A model generated the notes under the pieces. The model saw only the letters and a list, made by a program, of their open reading frames with translations. It was not told where the DNA came from and did no database searches. DNA of 64,000 bases from a virus, in IMG/VR virus record IMGVR_UViG_3300031857_000015, positions 1 through 64,000 of that record; one strand, written 5' to 3'. Positions 51,490-59,219 of the stretch are shown one piece after another (the stretch's first letter is position 1; each line of letters begins with the position of its first letter). A program made the position numbers and the translations under genes.

Positions 51490-52482
51490 TCAATAACGAA
51501 TCCGAATCGCGTCGGTGTAGGCCGAGTACTTATATGTCGAAGAAACCTCGCCGTAGCCGCCCTCTAAGTTGATGCTGGCTTTCGTCGCGCGCACCCATTC
51601 GCGATACGCCTGCCACCGAGCCTGACCCGCACGCTCATAGCTAGCTTCTTTATTCTGGTCGTTTACCGCCAGTCCCGCAGCCGAGTAGTCAAACTGATTG
51701 CGCCGGAACTGCTCCGCCACCATCATGAACAGGTTGGCGCAGATACCTTCCAGCCAGTGATATCTAAATGGAAACGACTGTGTGTTGTATACGGCGTCGA
51801 TCGGCGGAGGCACTTCATTCCAGTACATAACTGGGCGCGCAATAGCTAGGGCAATCTCCGCGTCGTCAAACATTAAGCTATCGAGCAGAAAGCTTTCGCC
51901 CGGGGCCGAGTCGCGCAGGTGTAAGCGGATCTCAGCGATACTCGGAGGCCCGCCCGGCTGATTTACGCTCGAAAACGTGCTGCGGGCGATTACCACCGAG
52001 AACGTGTTCGAGAAGATCACGCAGGGTTGATTGCTGGTCTGCGCCGGGATGCTCACTAGCGCCATCTCGCCGTAGTACACGCCGGGAACACTGGTGGCGT
52101 TACTGGAAAGCGCGACAGACACCTTGCCGGTTTCTGGCTCGACAATTGTGGCCTGAACCTCGACCGGCTCGTTCTGGTTGCCTAGCGACAGCTGCTCTTT
52201 TAACCGCAGCACGACTTTAAAATCTTGCGCATTGGTGCAGGCGGTCAGGCTCACTGGGCGGCCTTCGCGGTCGTGCATCGTCCACTCAATCGTGGCGCAG
52301 TGACCCTGCGTGAGCGTAATGGCGCGCATGCGTGTTAACAGCGGCTGGCCGTTAACACCGGAAATCGGCGCGCTGATGACGTTCTGCCCGATACACGAAA
52401 CCGGCGTAATGGCTTGGCCGTTTGTGTTGCCGTTGCAGCACGGAACAATGGGATGCTCAGCGGGTGTGGCGATAACGACCAT
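51490..52482 (-). CDS. Neck-region virion protein, 330 aa
   Basis: It has a beta-rich N-terminal half (RAITLTQGHCATIEWTMHDR, VEVQATIVEPETGKVSVALS), Ig-like in appearance, and a helical C-terminal half (FMMVAEQFRRNQFDYSAAGL, ARWQAYREWVRATKASINLE). No family recognised. ATG 52482 has the leader AACACGGAGG, a match to the CsrA consensus. A TATACT element and a terminator precede it, so it begins a transcription unit. Confidence 0.55.
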   Translation of the reverse strand: MVVIATPAEHPIVPCCNGNTNGQAITPVSCIGQNVISAPISGVNGQPLLTRMRAITLTQGHCATIEWTMHDREGRPVSLTACTNAQDFKVVLRLKEQLSLGNQNEPVEVQATIVEPETGKVSVALSSNATSVPGVYYGEMALVSIPAQTSNQPCVIFSNTFSVVIARSTFSSVNQPGGPPSIAEIRLHLRDSAPGESFLLDSLMFDDAEIALAIARPVMYWNEVPPPIDAVYNTQSFPFRYHWLEGICANLFMMVAEQFRRNQFDYSAAGLAVNDQNKEASYERAGQARWQAYREWVRATKASINLEGGYGEVSSTYKYSAYTDAIRIRY

Positions 52483-52487
52483 GCGAA

Positions 52488-52496
52488 CCTCCGTGT
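52488..52496 (-). promoter_or_regulatory. CsrA-consensus-like SD leader (ACACGGAGG)
   Basis: The minus-strand bases ACACGGAGG include the SD of gene 52482 and match ACANGGANG, the CsrA/RsmE binding consensus. The ACAC is not complementary to the anti-SD, so its conservation needs another explanation. Confidence 0.4.
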
Positions 52497-52502
52497 TACA
52501 CC

Positions 52503-52515
52503 GTAAGTATACAAA
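52503..52515 (-). promoter_or_regulatory. Putative promoter element (TATACT)
   Basis: TTTGTATACTTAC on the minus strand, with TATACT at 52511-52506, 24 bases upstream of ATG 52482 and directly after the terminator. Same word as at 2368 and 49249. A terminator followed at once by a promoter is a common compact phage layout. Confidence 0.45.
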
Positions 52516-52550
52516 TAAAAACGGCTGGCCGCTTACGCAGCCAGCCGTTT
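52516..52550 (-). terminator. Intrinsic terminator ending the head operon
   Basis: A perfect 11-bp stem AAACGGCTGGC/GCCAGCCGTTT around a 10-base loop. On the minus strand it is followed by TTATTTG after a run of T from the stem, a standard rho-independent terminator. It lies 25 bases after the stop of 52575-52901 and ends the unit that carries the capsid genes. Confidence 0.85.
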
Positions 52551-52574
52551 AGAAGAGATTGACTAGATCGACGC

Positions 52575-52901
52575 TCAGTTGCTGTCCCAACCTTCGGGGG
52601 TTGTGGTGCCCAGCGTGTCTTCGTCGAGGTTAACCTGATCGACGCTTCCGTCGTCCGCGTCGGTGAGGTAAACGGCCGGCGACTTGGTGATCTGCAGCGC
52701 GCCGTTCTCCAGCGCCTTTTCAAGCGCCTTGAACTGCCGCTGACCGCCGCGACCGCCCTTACCCACGGTCGAGACTAGATCGCCCGGGACCGTGTAGGTC
52801 TCGTTGTTGGCGAGCCGCTTGCCGTGCGCACCGAGGAAGCCGAACACGCGGGCAGCGCCCGACGTGTTCTTAACTGTCGTGTATAAACCGGGAACTGCCA
52901 T
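52575..52901 (-). CDS. Small virion protein, 108 aa
   Basis: Starts MAVPGLYTTVKNTSGAARVF with GGAG upstream. A beta-rich protein with a glycine-rich stretch (GKGGRGGQRQFKALEKALEN) and an acidic end. It could be a head-closure or decoration protein; no family recognised. It is the last gene before a strong terminator. Confidence 0.55.
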   Translation of the reverse strand: MAVPGLYTTVKNTSGAARVFGFLGAHGKRLANNETYTVPGDLVSTVGKGGRGGQRQFKALEKALENGALQITKSPAVYLTDADDGSVDQVNLDEDTLGTTTPEGWDSN

Positions 52902-52920
52902 TGTTATTTACTCCATTTCT

Positions 52921-53310
52921 TCAGGATGCGCTTTGCAGAGCCGCGGCGGCGGCAGCCTGCAGCGTCAGAACAGCCTGCGCAATCGCAGGTTGCTCCGCCG
53001 CTACGCTCGCCACGTCGCCGTAAGCAGCCGCCTTTTCACCAGTGCCGCCAAGGCCCGCGGCGGCAAGCATCTCGTCCAGCTGCTGGTTGGCAGCCGAGAG
53101 CGAGGAAGCTTGCGCAGCCGCGACCTTTTCTTGCTCCGCCGTGTAGAGCACATGAAGCTTGGAGGCAGCAGCCCACATCTCTGCGGCTTCGCCTTCCGTA
53201 CGCGGCTGGATGCCGTGCGCGGCAAGCTTCTCGAAGAAATACGGTGCGGCAAGTTCCGACACGATTGTGGCGTATGCTTGCTCAGCCGCTTCTTTAACAT
53301 TATCAGACAT
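52921..53310 (-). CDS. Alanine-rich helical protein, 129 aa
   Basis: Nearly all-helical (EAAEQAYATIVSELAAPYFF, VLTLQAAAAAALQS), Ala-rich, no recognised domain. AAAGGAG precedes ATG 53310. The composition is similar to the helical segments of the other capsid-region proteins. A head-associated or scaffold-like protein is plausible by position, directly after the major capsid gene. Confidence 0.55.
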   Translation of the reverse strand: MSDNVKEAAEQAYATIVSELAAPYFFEKLAAHGIQPRTEGEAAEMWAAASKLHVLYTAEQEKVAAAQASSLSAANQQLDEMLAAAGLGGTGEKAAAYGDVASVAAEQPAIAQAVLTLQAAAAAALQSAS

Positions 53311-53344
53311 AACGTGCTCCTTTGGGTTTAATTCCTACACGGCA

Positions 53345-54271
53345 TCACTTGAAGTCAACGCGAGCCAGACCGTTGGTGTGGCCGAACGAGCCACCCGAAG
53401 TCTGGTAAGCGAAGTACTCAAGCATGTAAGCCTCACGACGGATGTACATCGTGGTGGGCTCCAGCTCGTAGTTCTTGCCGATGAACTTCGGCGAGGCGAA
53501 CATGAACATGGCGTCATCGGGGACAAGATCGCGCTTGATCGTAACGATCCAGCGGCAGTTGAGGAAGTTAGTCTCCGCCCAACCGTTCTTGATGATGTCC
53601 TGCGAGAAGTCGCCACCCATCTCGTCACGGCCGAACTTGAGGAGTTCCTTGATCGTGATGTTATTCACGAGGCAGGTTTCAACCTCAAAGTGCGACGGCG
53701 TCCGGGGCATGACCTTCAGCGCGTCGACAAGGGTCTCACGCGTGATGCCGCCCGAGATCTCTTCGTACTGCACAGCGCCGCTGGCGACGTTGGCAACACC
53801 CGGAGTCGGGAGCACGGCGTTGAAGGCGGCAATAAACTTGCCGTCCTCTTCAGCCAGCATGTCCTTGATCATGTTGTCGCTGAGGACCTGACGGATGTCG
53901 ATCACGTACGTACGCAGCTCGTCGACGTCCTTCACAGCGCGGGGCGACACGATCCGGTCAAACATGACGCGGTAGCGCGGGCCACGGATGTAGAAGTTAA
54001 TCGGGAGCGTCGCAAACGGGAGCGACACAGCCGCCGGGGAATCGGGCTCCTTGTCCACCACCTTGACGGGCTTGTCAGTGTCAACCTGACGGTCAAGCTC
54101 GTCGTTGGTGATGGTCAGCGGCGGCATAATCCGCCGGTAGAACCCGTCTTCACGCATCTTGGTGCGCGTGAAGTCGTTAACCGCGTCGATGGCCTGCTTC
54201 TGCATGCCGGGGGTATCGAGCTGCTCAAAAAGCGTTTCGTTGAGCAGTTGGATCTCTTGCTGAGTGGGCAT
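53345..54271 (-). CDS. Major capsid protein candidate
   Basis: The ~308-residue protein has the order expected of an HK97-type capsid subunit: an N-terminal helical arm (IQLLNETLFEQLDTPGMQKQ), a strand-rich P-domain-like region, a long spine-like helix (DVDELRTYVIDIRQVLSDNM) and beta-rich end (MFMFASPKFIGKNYELEPTT). Its place after protease and decoration genes also fits. ATG 54271 is preferred because GGAGG lies 8 bases before it; ATG 54286 would sit inside that signal. No cleavage site can be defined by eye. Confidence 0.7.
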   Translation of the reverse strand: MPTQQEIQLLNETLFEQLDTPGMQKQAIDAVNDFTRTKMREDGFYRRIMPPLTITNDELDRQVDTDKPVKVVDKEPDSPAAVSLPFATLPINFYIRGPRYRVMFDRIVSPRAVKDVDELRTYVIDIRQVLSDNMIKDMLAEEDGKFIAAFNAVLPTPGVANVASGAVQYEEISGGITRETLVDALKVMPRTPSHFEVETCLVNNITIKELLKFGRDEMGGDFSQDIIKNGWAETNFLNCRWIVTIKRDLVPDDAMFMFASPKFIGKNYELEPTTMYIRREAYMLEYFAYQTSGGSFGHTNGLARVDFK

Positions 54272-54275
54272 TTTG

Positions 54276-54291
54276 GGAACCTCCATGTTCC
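54276..54291 (-). promoter_or_regulatory. GGA-loop hairpin over the capsid SD (CsrA-type site)
   Basis: On the minus strand GGAAC-ATGGAG-GTTCC forms a 5-bp hairpin whose six-base loop contains GGA, and the loop plus stem carry the SD GGAGG. ACATGGAGG matches ACANGGANG. GGA in a small hairpin loop at the SD is the classical CsrA target layout. Binding by the phage CsrA is inferred, not shown. Confidence 0.45.
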
Positions 54292-54310
54292 TTAATTAGT
54301 TAGGGATAGG

Positions 54311-54889
54311 TCAGTCGATTGTGGCCGCAGTACCCGCCGGGAGGTACACGCACCAGAAGGAAAGCGTGTCCACACCGTTGTGGTTCTTCGACGCACCACT
54401 CGAAACAACACCGCAAACCGGGTTTACGTACTGCACGGCGTTGGCCTTCGTCAGCACACCCTCAACGGCAGCGCCGCCAGTGGTGGGAGCAGTCAGAAGG
54501 TCACCCGGAGCATACGTCACCGCGCTACCGCCGGACGTCTTCACGTACTCGGTGGTGGCGATTTCATAACCACCGGTCGCAACAAGACCCGACAGCTTGC
54601 CCGAGGGCGACACTGCTTGGTGCATGAAGTTACCGGCCGCTGTGGTACCCGGATTGCTGACGTCAGCATCCGTCGAACCGTTCAGCAAGAAAATCGCGAC
54701 GCCCGTAGCGCTGACACCCGGAACGAACACGTCCTTGCCGCCCTCTTTCGAGAGATGCACGACGCGACCGCGCGGGACGTCATAAGCGACCGTGCTCAGC
54801 AGCTTGGCCGAGTAGTCGAGGGACGCCATATCGAACCAGCCCTTTTTGACGTCAAGGCCGTGTTCAAACATAAGATCAGGAGCAGGCAT
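54311..54889 (-). CDS. Capsid decoration-type protein candidate, 192 aa
   Basis: A beta-rich protein of Gly/Thr/Val/Ala composition (TVAYDVPRGRVVHLSKEGG, GVAIFLLNGSTDADVS) encoded just before the major capsid gene, the usual position of gpD-like cement proteins. No signature of a particular family. Leader ACACGGAGG 7 bases before ATG 54889, i.e. strong translation and a CsrA-consensus match. Confidence 0.55.
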   Translation of the reverse strand: MPAPDLMFEHGLDVKKGWFDMASLDYSAKLLSTVAYDVPRGRVVHLSKEGGKDVFVPGVSATGVAIFLLNGSTDADVSNPGTTAAGNFMHQAVSPSGKLSGLVATGGYEIATTEYVKTSGGSAVTYAPGDLLTAPTTGGAAVEGVLTKANAVQYVNPVCGVVSSGASKNHNGVDTLSFWCVYLPAGTAATID

Positions 54890-54896
54890 TGTTAGA

Positions 54897-54905
54897 CCTC
54901 CGTGT
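54897..54905 (-). promoter_or_regulatory. CsrA-consensus-like SD leader (ACACGGAGG)
   Basis: Minus-strand ACACGGAGG overlaps the SD of gene 54889 and fits ACANGGANG exactly. Same nine bases as at 52488 and 55376. Confidence 0.4.
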
Positions 54906-54944
54906 CTTTCTCAATTGGAAACGTGTTCCGTAAAGGGGACGAAC

Positions 54945-55370
54945 TCAGGTAGTGGGCGGGTTAAGACCAAGGCCCGTAAACAGCTTTACGTCGGAAGCCT
55001 TGAGGCGACCATCGCGGGCACCCACATACCCGCTCGTCAGGCTGGCCGTCGGGTCGTAGCTGGCGGACTTTGTGGCCACCGGCGTACCAAGACGAGCCAG
55101 TTCAGCCGCGTTTTTGTGCGCGGCTAATTTGATAACAAGTTCCATCGCGCGCACCGGATCTTGAAGGGCGGCGGCAAGCGCTTCCTTCTGGTGGGCCTCG
55201 ATCCGCTCGTTCTCCACGCACGCCTTGACGGCTTCGGGGATCAGGTGAGCCAGCTTTTCGCTGGTTTCAACCTGCGCCTTTTCGGCGGCGGCGGCTTTGG
55301 TCATCGCAGCATCGGAGTAACCGATGTAGTCGATGATCTTCTGTACGAGCGCGTTATTTTCGGTAGACAT
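54945..55370 (-). CDS. Helical capsid-region protein, 141 aa
   Basis: Helices with Ala/Glu/Lys (MTKAAAAEKAQVETSEKLAH, AALQDPVRAMELVIKLAAHK) and a Gly/Tyr-containing end. No recognised domain. ATG 55370 has the leader ACACGGAGG. Its position between a scaffold-like and a decoration-like gene suggests a head-assembly role. Confidence 0.55.
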   Translation of the reverse strand: MSTENNALVQKIIDYIGYSDAAMTKAAAAEKAQVETSEKLAHLIPEAVKACVENERIEAHQKEALAAALQDPVRAMELVIKLAAHKNAAELARLGTPVATKSASYDPTASLTSGYVGARDGRLKASDVKLFTGLGLNPPTT

Positions 55371-55375
55371 TAAAA

Positions 55376-55384
55376 CCTCCGTGT
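55376..55384 (-). promoter_or_regulatory. CsrA-consensus-like SD leader (ACACGGAGG)
   Basis: Minus-strand ACACGGAGG, the SD of gene 55370, is identical to the leaders at 54897 and 52488 and matches the CsrA consensus ACANGGANG. Confidence 0.4.
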
Positions 55385-55386
55385 GA

Positions 55387-56730
55387 TCAACGATTCACGA
55401 GTTCGAGAACGTGCTGCTTCATCATGTCCCGCAGCTGGCGCGAACGCTTTGTGCGAGCTTCTTTGACTTGAAACCGACCAGCACGCTTAAAGTTTACAAC
55501 AGCGCGACCGATGGCGTCTAAATCTTTAGCAGCAGCCATCTTCGGTTCTTCCATCGGCGGCATACCCGCGTCAGGCGCAGCGCCAGCTTCGGGCGGCATA
55601 CCGCCTTCTGCGCCAGCACCACCGGCCCCGGACAGAGCTTGCAGCAACGCTTCCGGCGGAATGCCGAGTTCTTCAAGCGCCATAGCCAGCTCTTGAACAG
55701 CCTCGTCTTCCGACGGCTCGCCGCCGGCAGCTTCAGGAGCCGGGCCACCCTCAGCGCCCATCATGGCTTCAAGACCAGCGGGTGCGCCGCCAGCAGCAGC
55801 GTCATCAGCCGGGGCGTCGCTCATACCAGAAGCAGCGTCTTCCGGCGCGGAGTGATCCTCGCCTTCAGCCGCCTCTTCGGTCGGATCGGCGGCCGCGGCC
55901 TTGGAGTTTACAAAACCGATAAACAGGTCGGCCATTTCGTCGGCTTCGCGGATCGTGTTAGCGCACACTTCGCGAACGGAAGCTTCGGCAGCAGCCTTGT
56001 CCATACCGAGATGCGCGGCAAGCTCGTAACCCGCTTTGAACGCGGCAGCTTTGTCGCTGCGAAGCGCGGCAAGATCAGAACCTTCAATCTTGCCATCGTT
56101 GTCGGTGTCGAGTTTGTGCTGGTCGCCTTTTAGCTCGCCGGTCGACTCGCTTTTTTCTTCGGACTTCTCTTCAGTCTTTTTCTTTAAAAAAGCCGGCATC
56201 TCGGCCGCCTTCTCGTTGGTCAGCTTACTGGCGCCAAAGTTGATAAGGTTGGCAAGAATGTCGTTACCAAGTGTGCCGGCACGATCGCGAGCTTCCTTGA
56301 ACGTAACCGAGCTGTACTTCTCGCCGTCGTTAGCCTTGACCGGCGACGAAGTGCCCGGGTCATCCTTATCGCCCTTGAAATCTTTCTCGTTGGACGGATC
56401 TTCGCCAGTGGCCTTGGCCGAGACGCCGATGTTCGTTTGAACTTCGTCTTGGCGACCTTCTTGCGACATCTCCGGTGTGTTGTCTACAGCAAGAGCACCC
56501 TGCTGCTTCTTGACGTCAGCTTCGTACTCGCTGGCGCGCGCACCAGTGCTGGCGTTTTGCACGCCGTTGTCAGCGCTGGTCGTCGGATGCGATGAGGCAC
56601 CCTGATAGCCACCCGGATCAGCGGGCACGGGACCGGCCGACTTTTCAGCCGCAGTCTTAACCGGGCTCTGCGCAATCTCAGCGGCGAGAGCGTTAAGTTG
56701 ATCGAACAGTGAACGTTGCATCCGTGCCAT
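55387..56730 (-). CDS. Scaffold/prohead-core candidate with EF-hand loop, 447 aa
   Basis: Low-complexity, acidic, Ala/Gly/Pro/Glu-rich protein with helical segments, as many scaffolds are. Residues 208-219 (DTDNDGKIEGSD) match a canonical EF-hand/dockerin calcium loop: D at 1, 3, 5, G6, I8, D12. A stretch rich in Gly/Ala/Met/Pro (about 300-410) precedes a basic C-terminal helix (KEARTKRSRQLRDMMKQHV). Basic ends of scaffolds often bind the capsid protein. Position next to the protease candidate supports a prohead core protein. The calcium site is unusual for this class. Confidence 0.55.
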   Translation of the reverse strand: MARMQRSLFDQLNALAAEIAQSPVKTAAEKSAGPVPADPGGYQGASSHPTTSADNGVQNASTGARASEYEADVKKQQGALAVDNTPEMSQEGRQDEVQTNIGVSAKATGEDPSNEKDFKGDKDDPGTSSPVKANDGEKYSSVTFKEARDRAGTLGNDILANLINFGASKLTNEKAAEMPAFLKKKTEEKSEEKSESTGELKGDQHKLDTDNDGKIEGSDLAALRSDKAAAFKAGYELAAHLGMDKAAAEASVREVCANTIREADEMADLFIGFVNSKAAAADPTEEAAEGEDHSAPEDAASGMSDAPADDAAAGGAPAGLEAMMGAEGGPAPEAAGGEPSEDEAVQELAMALEELGIPPEALLQALSGAGGAGAEGGMPPEAGAAPDAGMPPMEEPKMAAAKDLDAIGRAVVNFKRAGRFQVKEARTKRSRQLRDMMKQHVLELVNR

Positions 56731-56773
56731 GACTTTCTCCTTTGGGGTCTAACCGTTACCGATTAGCTTCCGT

Positions 56774-58231
56774 TCATGTGACATAATTTTGCATTACACA
56801 GTGGTTTGCTGTCAACCAATTGTTTCCATATTTCTCGCAGATGGCGGCGTAAGCAGCGATCTTATACAACGCGTAATGTTGCGCAAGAGCTGTTTCTGCT
56901 TTTCCACTCGCTTGCTTGTCGGACGGAAACTCAACTGCCCGGGCGTTACGAAGCGCGGCTAAGTAAGCACGCTTCTCAACACTGACGGGTAATACGCTAT
57001 GTGTGTGTGCTACCTTTTCAGCCCACACGCGCACGTTTTGCGGCGCCGCGTCAGCTGGAAAGTATACGTTATTCTCAAGCAACGTGACGACATCTGCGTC
57101 GTTCGCTAACTTTGAAAACACGTTAGGCAGCGCATACGCAACTGCACTAACAAGTGTGGCGTTAGCTGACTTAACTGTCAACGCTAAAAAATCTCGCAGC
57201 GGCAAGATTACTCCAGCGTCGGCTAGTCCGCGTAACACCTCAGACATTTTAACAGAAGGAGCGTTATTTGCATCAATAGCCGGTTGTACTTCGCCGGCGC
57301 TGGCAAGTGCTGTCTGCGCCCAGTTACCACCCGCGCCTGCATCCTTCTCCGCCTGCGCAAGCTGTGTTAACGCCTCTAGCTGCAGCTGAACACGGGCGGC
57401 AGGTGTGCGCCCTAAGTCGAACCCAAGCGGCGCGGTAATACCCAGCTGTTCGGCTAGTTCGGCGCCGGAAACACAGCTATTTGACGCGGCTTTCTGCAGC
57501 TGGCCGGATACGTAAGCAATGCGGTCTGCCGGGCGAAACACGTGGCTGATATCAAAAAACGTCGGGTTGGGGTTGTCGGCGTGGAGTACGTGGCCGTCTT
57601 CCAGTACCCGCCCCATATTGTGCTTTAACCCGCCCGCCTTGCAGTGGCCGCCGTTTTCTACAGAGTCGCAGTACTCGGCGCGGGTCTTGGCCGTGTTACC
57701 GCAGGACGAGCACTTGTCGAACGGGATCTTACATGCCATCGACACGGCGATCTCTTTGTCGTTGGCCAGCTTTTCCAGCTCTTTGTCTGCAATCAGGCCG
57801 CCGTTCCGGTCAGCCGCCTCTTTCGAGCCGTTTAGCGCCACGACCAGCTCGATACGTTTCATGGGCTCGTGGTAGGCGCTGGCCTTTACGATGCCGAAAC
57901 TTTTAGCGGGGTTCTTGTTGGCGTGGTCGCGATAGAAGCGGGCAAACTTCTCGAACGTCTGATGGTAGTTCCGACAGCAGTCGCGAGTAAAGCCGTCGCC
58001 GTTACGGTTCGGGCCGTAATCTTCTGTGGCGCCGATCGCGATCATGTGAACCGGCACTTCGTCTTTGGCAAACTTGATATTTTCAAGCTTGTGTGCAAAC
58101 TCGGCACCGGCGCGCTTTACAAGTTCCTGCTTGTCTACGCCGATGATCCCGCGGCTAGATACTTTGATAAGCGCAGCGACTGGCTCACTAAAGTCTTGAG
58201 CGTGCGGCTGGATGACCTTAATCATGCTCAT
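56774..58231 (-). CDS. Prohead protease candidate, 485 aa
   Basis: The N-terminal ~200 residues look like a herpesvirus/T4 gp21-type capsid protease. GPNRNGDGFTRD is like the family's N-x-N-G-(D)-x-F. H103 in YRDHANKNP and S164 in IAVSMACKIP are candidate catalytic residues. FGIVKASAY with IELVVALN between them fits the fold. Four Cys (C174, C177, C188, C197) after the active-site strand may bind zinc. The ~285-residue C-terminal part is helical and may be a scaffold-like extension that is removed on maturation. Catalytic residues are inferred from pattern only. Confidence 0.65.
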   Translation of the reverse strand: MSMIKVIQPHAQDFSEPVAALIKVSSRGIIGVDKQELVKRAGAEFAHKLENIKFAKDEVPVHMIAIGATEDYGPNRNGDGFTRDCCRNYHQTFEKFARFYRDHANKNPAKSFGIVKASAYHEPMKRIELVVALNGSKEAADRNGGLIADKELEKLANDKEIAVSMACKIPFDKCSSCGNTAKTRAEYCDSVENGGHCKAGGLKHNMGRVLEDGHVLHADNPNPTFFDISHVFRPADRIAYVSGQLQKAASNSCVSGAELAEQLGITAPLGFDLGRTPAARVQLQLEALTQLAQAEKDAGAGGNWAQTALASAGEVQPAIDANNAPSVKMSEVLRGLADAGVILPLRDFLALTVKSANATLVSAVAYALPNVFSKLANDADVVTLLENNVYFPADAAPQNVRVWAEKVAHTHSVLPVSVEKRAYLAALRNARAVEFPSDKQASGKAETALAQHYALYKIAAYAAICEKYGNNWLTANHCVMQNYVT

Positions 58232-58233
58232 GT

Positions 58234-59217
58234 TTACTCTCCCGCGGACGAGCCGCCCAAGCTGTTAAGAAGCGCCGGGACGCTAAGTGCGCCAAGGACC
58301 GGAAGACCAATACCAGCCATCCGTCCGCCAAAACGCGGTAACCGACGCAGCGCCTGTTGCAGCTGCGCGCCAGTCAAACGGCGGCCAGCCTTACCAACAC
58401 CAGACGCCGGCTCTGACGCAACTGCGGCAAGGACGTTAGCTGTGTCGTCAGCGCCGTGGCCAAATAAGCCGCCTAAGAAGTTACCGCGCGCGGCGTTCGT
58501 CGCGCCGCGTACACGCGGGCCGACCGATGACGGCGTCGTCATACCAGCAGATTCAAGCGGCAGGCTAACGTCACGCGGCACGTAATCCGCGCCGCGGAGT
58601 CGGCGGATGCTGTTGAGCATTTGCTGTGTGAACGACGGGTCGTGTGTGGCGTCGGGAAGGCCGCGTACATGCTTTGTGAGGTTTTCTGTAACACGTGACG
58701 GACCGGTATTTGCGCGCAGCTGTTCGATAGTGGGGCGAAGTTGCTTGGCGACGTCGTCACCGGACGCAAGAAACCGATCCATCTTGCCGTACGCGTCAAT
58801 GGAGTTTGCTATTTGCCGCCCGCCGTAGCCGCCGACGCCAGCGCCCGCCAGATTAAGCAACGCGCCGCCAGAAGAGCCATCTTGGCCTTTTGCGGCAGCG
58901 ATGGCGGGCGGCGGGTCAGTCTTGGTCAGCAGCATGTTCTTAGCCGCTGTCGCGCCAAGGCCGCCGATGCCGCCCATCAGCGCATAGTCGAGCATGGCGC
59001 GCCGTTTCTTTTTCCCCTGCAGCGCGCCGATTAAACCACCGGCGCCGGCACCGAGGGCGGCGTTCTGCAGATACGGGTTGCTCAGGATCTGAGACAGGTC
59101 AGCTTGCTTGCCGAGTGCCGCAGTTACTGTGGCTACTTTTTCAATTGCCGGATCGGGCGTGCGTGTAGCAATCGCCGACAAACCGCGGGCAAGCTCTTGT
59201 ACGTCTGTTGTTTTCAT
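58234..59217 (-). CDS. Glycine-zipper protein, 327 aa
   Basis: Gly/Ala-rich segments (ALGAGAGGLIGALQG, ALMGGIGGLGATAA, LAGAGVGGYGG) look like glycine-zipper, membrane-inserting helices, separated by basic loops (KKKRRAM). The C-terminal end (GIGLPVLGALSVPALLNSLG) is another hydrophobic helix. Similar segments occur in ejected internal or pore-forming virion proteins, so a DNA-delivery role is possible. No family recognised. Confidence 0.5.
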   Translation of the reverse strand: MKTTDVQELARGLSAIATRTPDPAIEKVATVTAALGKQADLSQILSNPYLQNAALGAGAGGLIGALQGKKKRRAMLDYALMGGIGGLGATAAKNMLLTKTDPPPAIAAAKGQDGSSGGALLNLAGAGVGGYGGRQIANSIDAYGKMDRFLASGDDVAKQLRPTIEQLRANTGPSRVTENLTKHVRGLPDATHDPSFTQQMLNSIRRLRGADYVPRDVSLPLESAGMTTPSSVGPRVRGATNAARGNFLGGLFGHGADDTANVLAAVASEPASGVGKAGRRLTGAQLQQALRRLPRFGGRMAGIGLPVLGALSVPALLNSLGGSSAGE

Positions 59218-59219
59218 AA

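Noticed and set aside
57055-57068. Another AGTATAC match
   Set aside because: It lies inside the protease-like gene without an operon start nearby, so it was not counted as a promoter.
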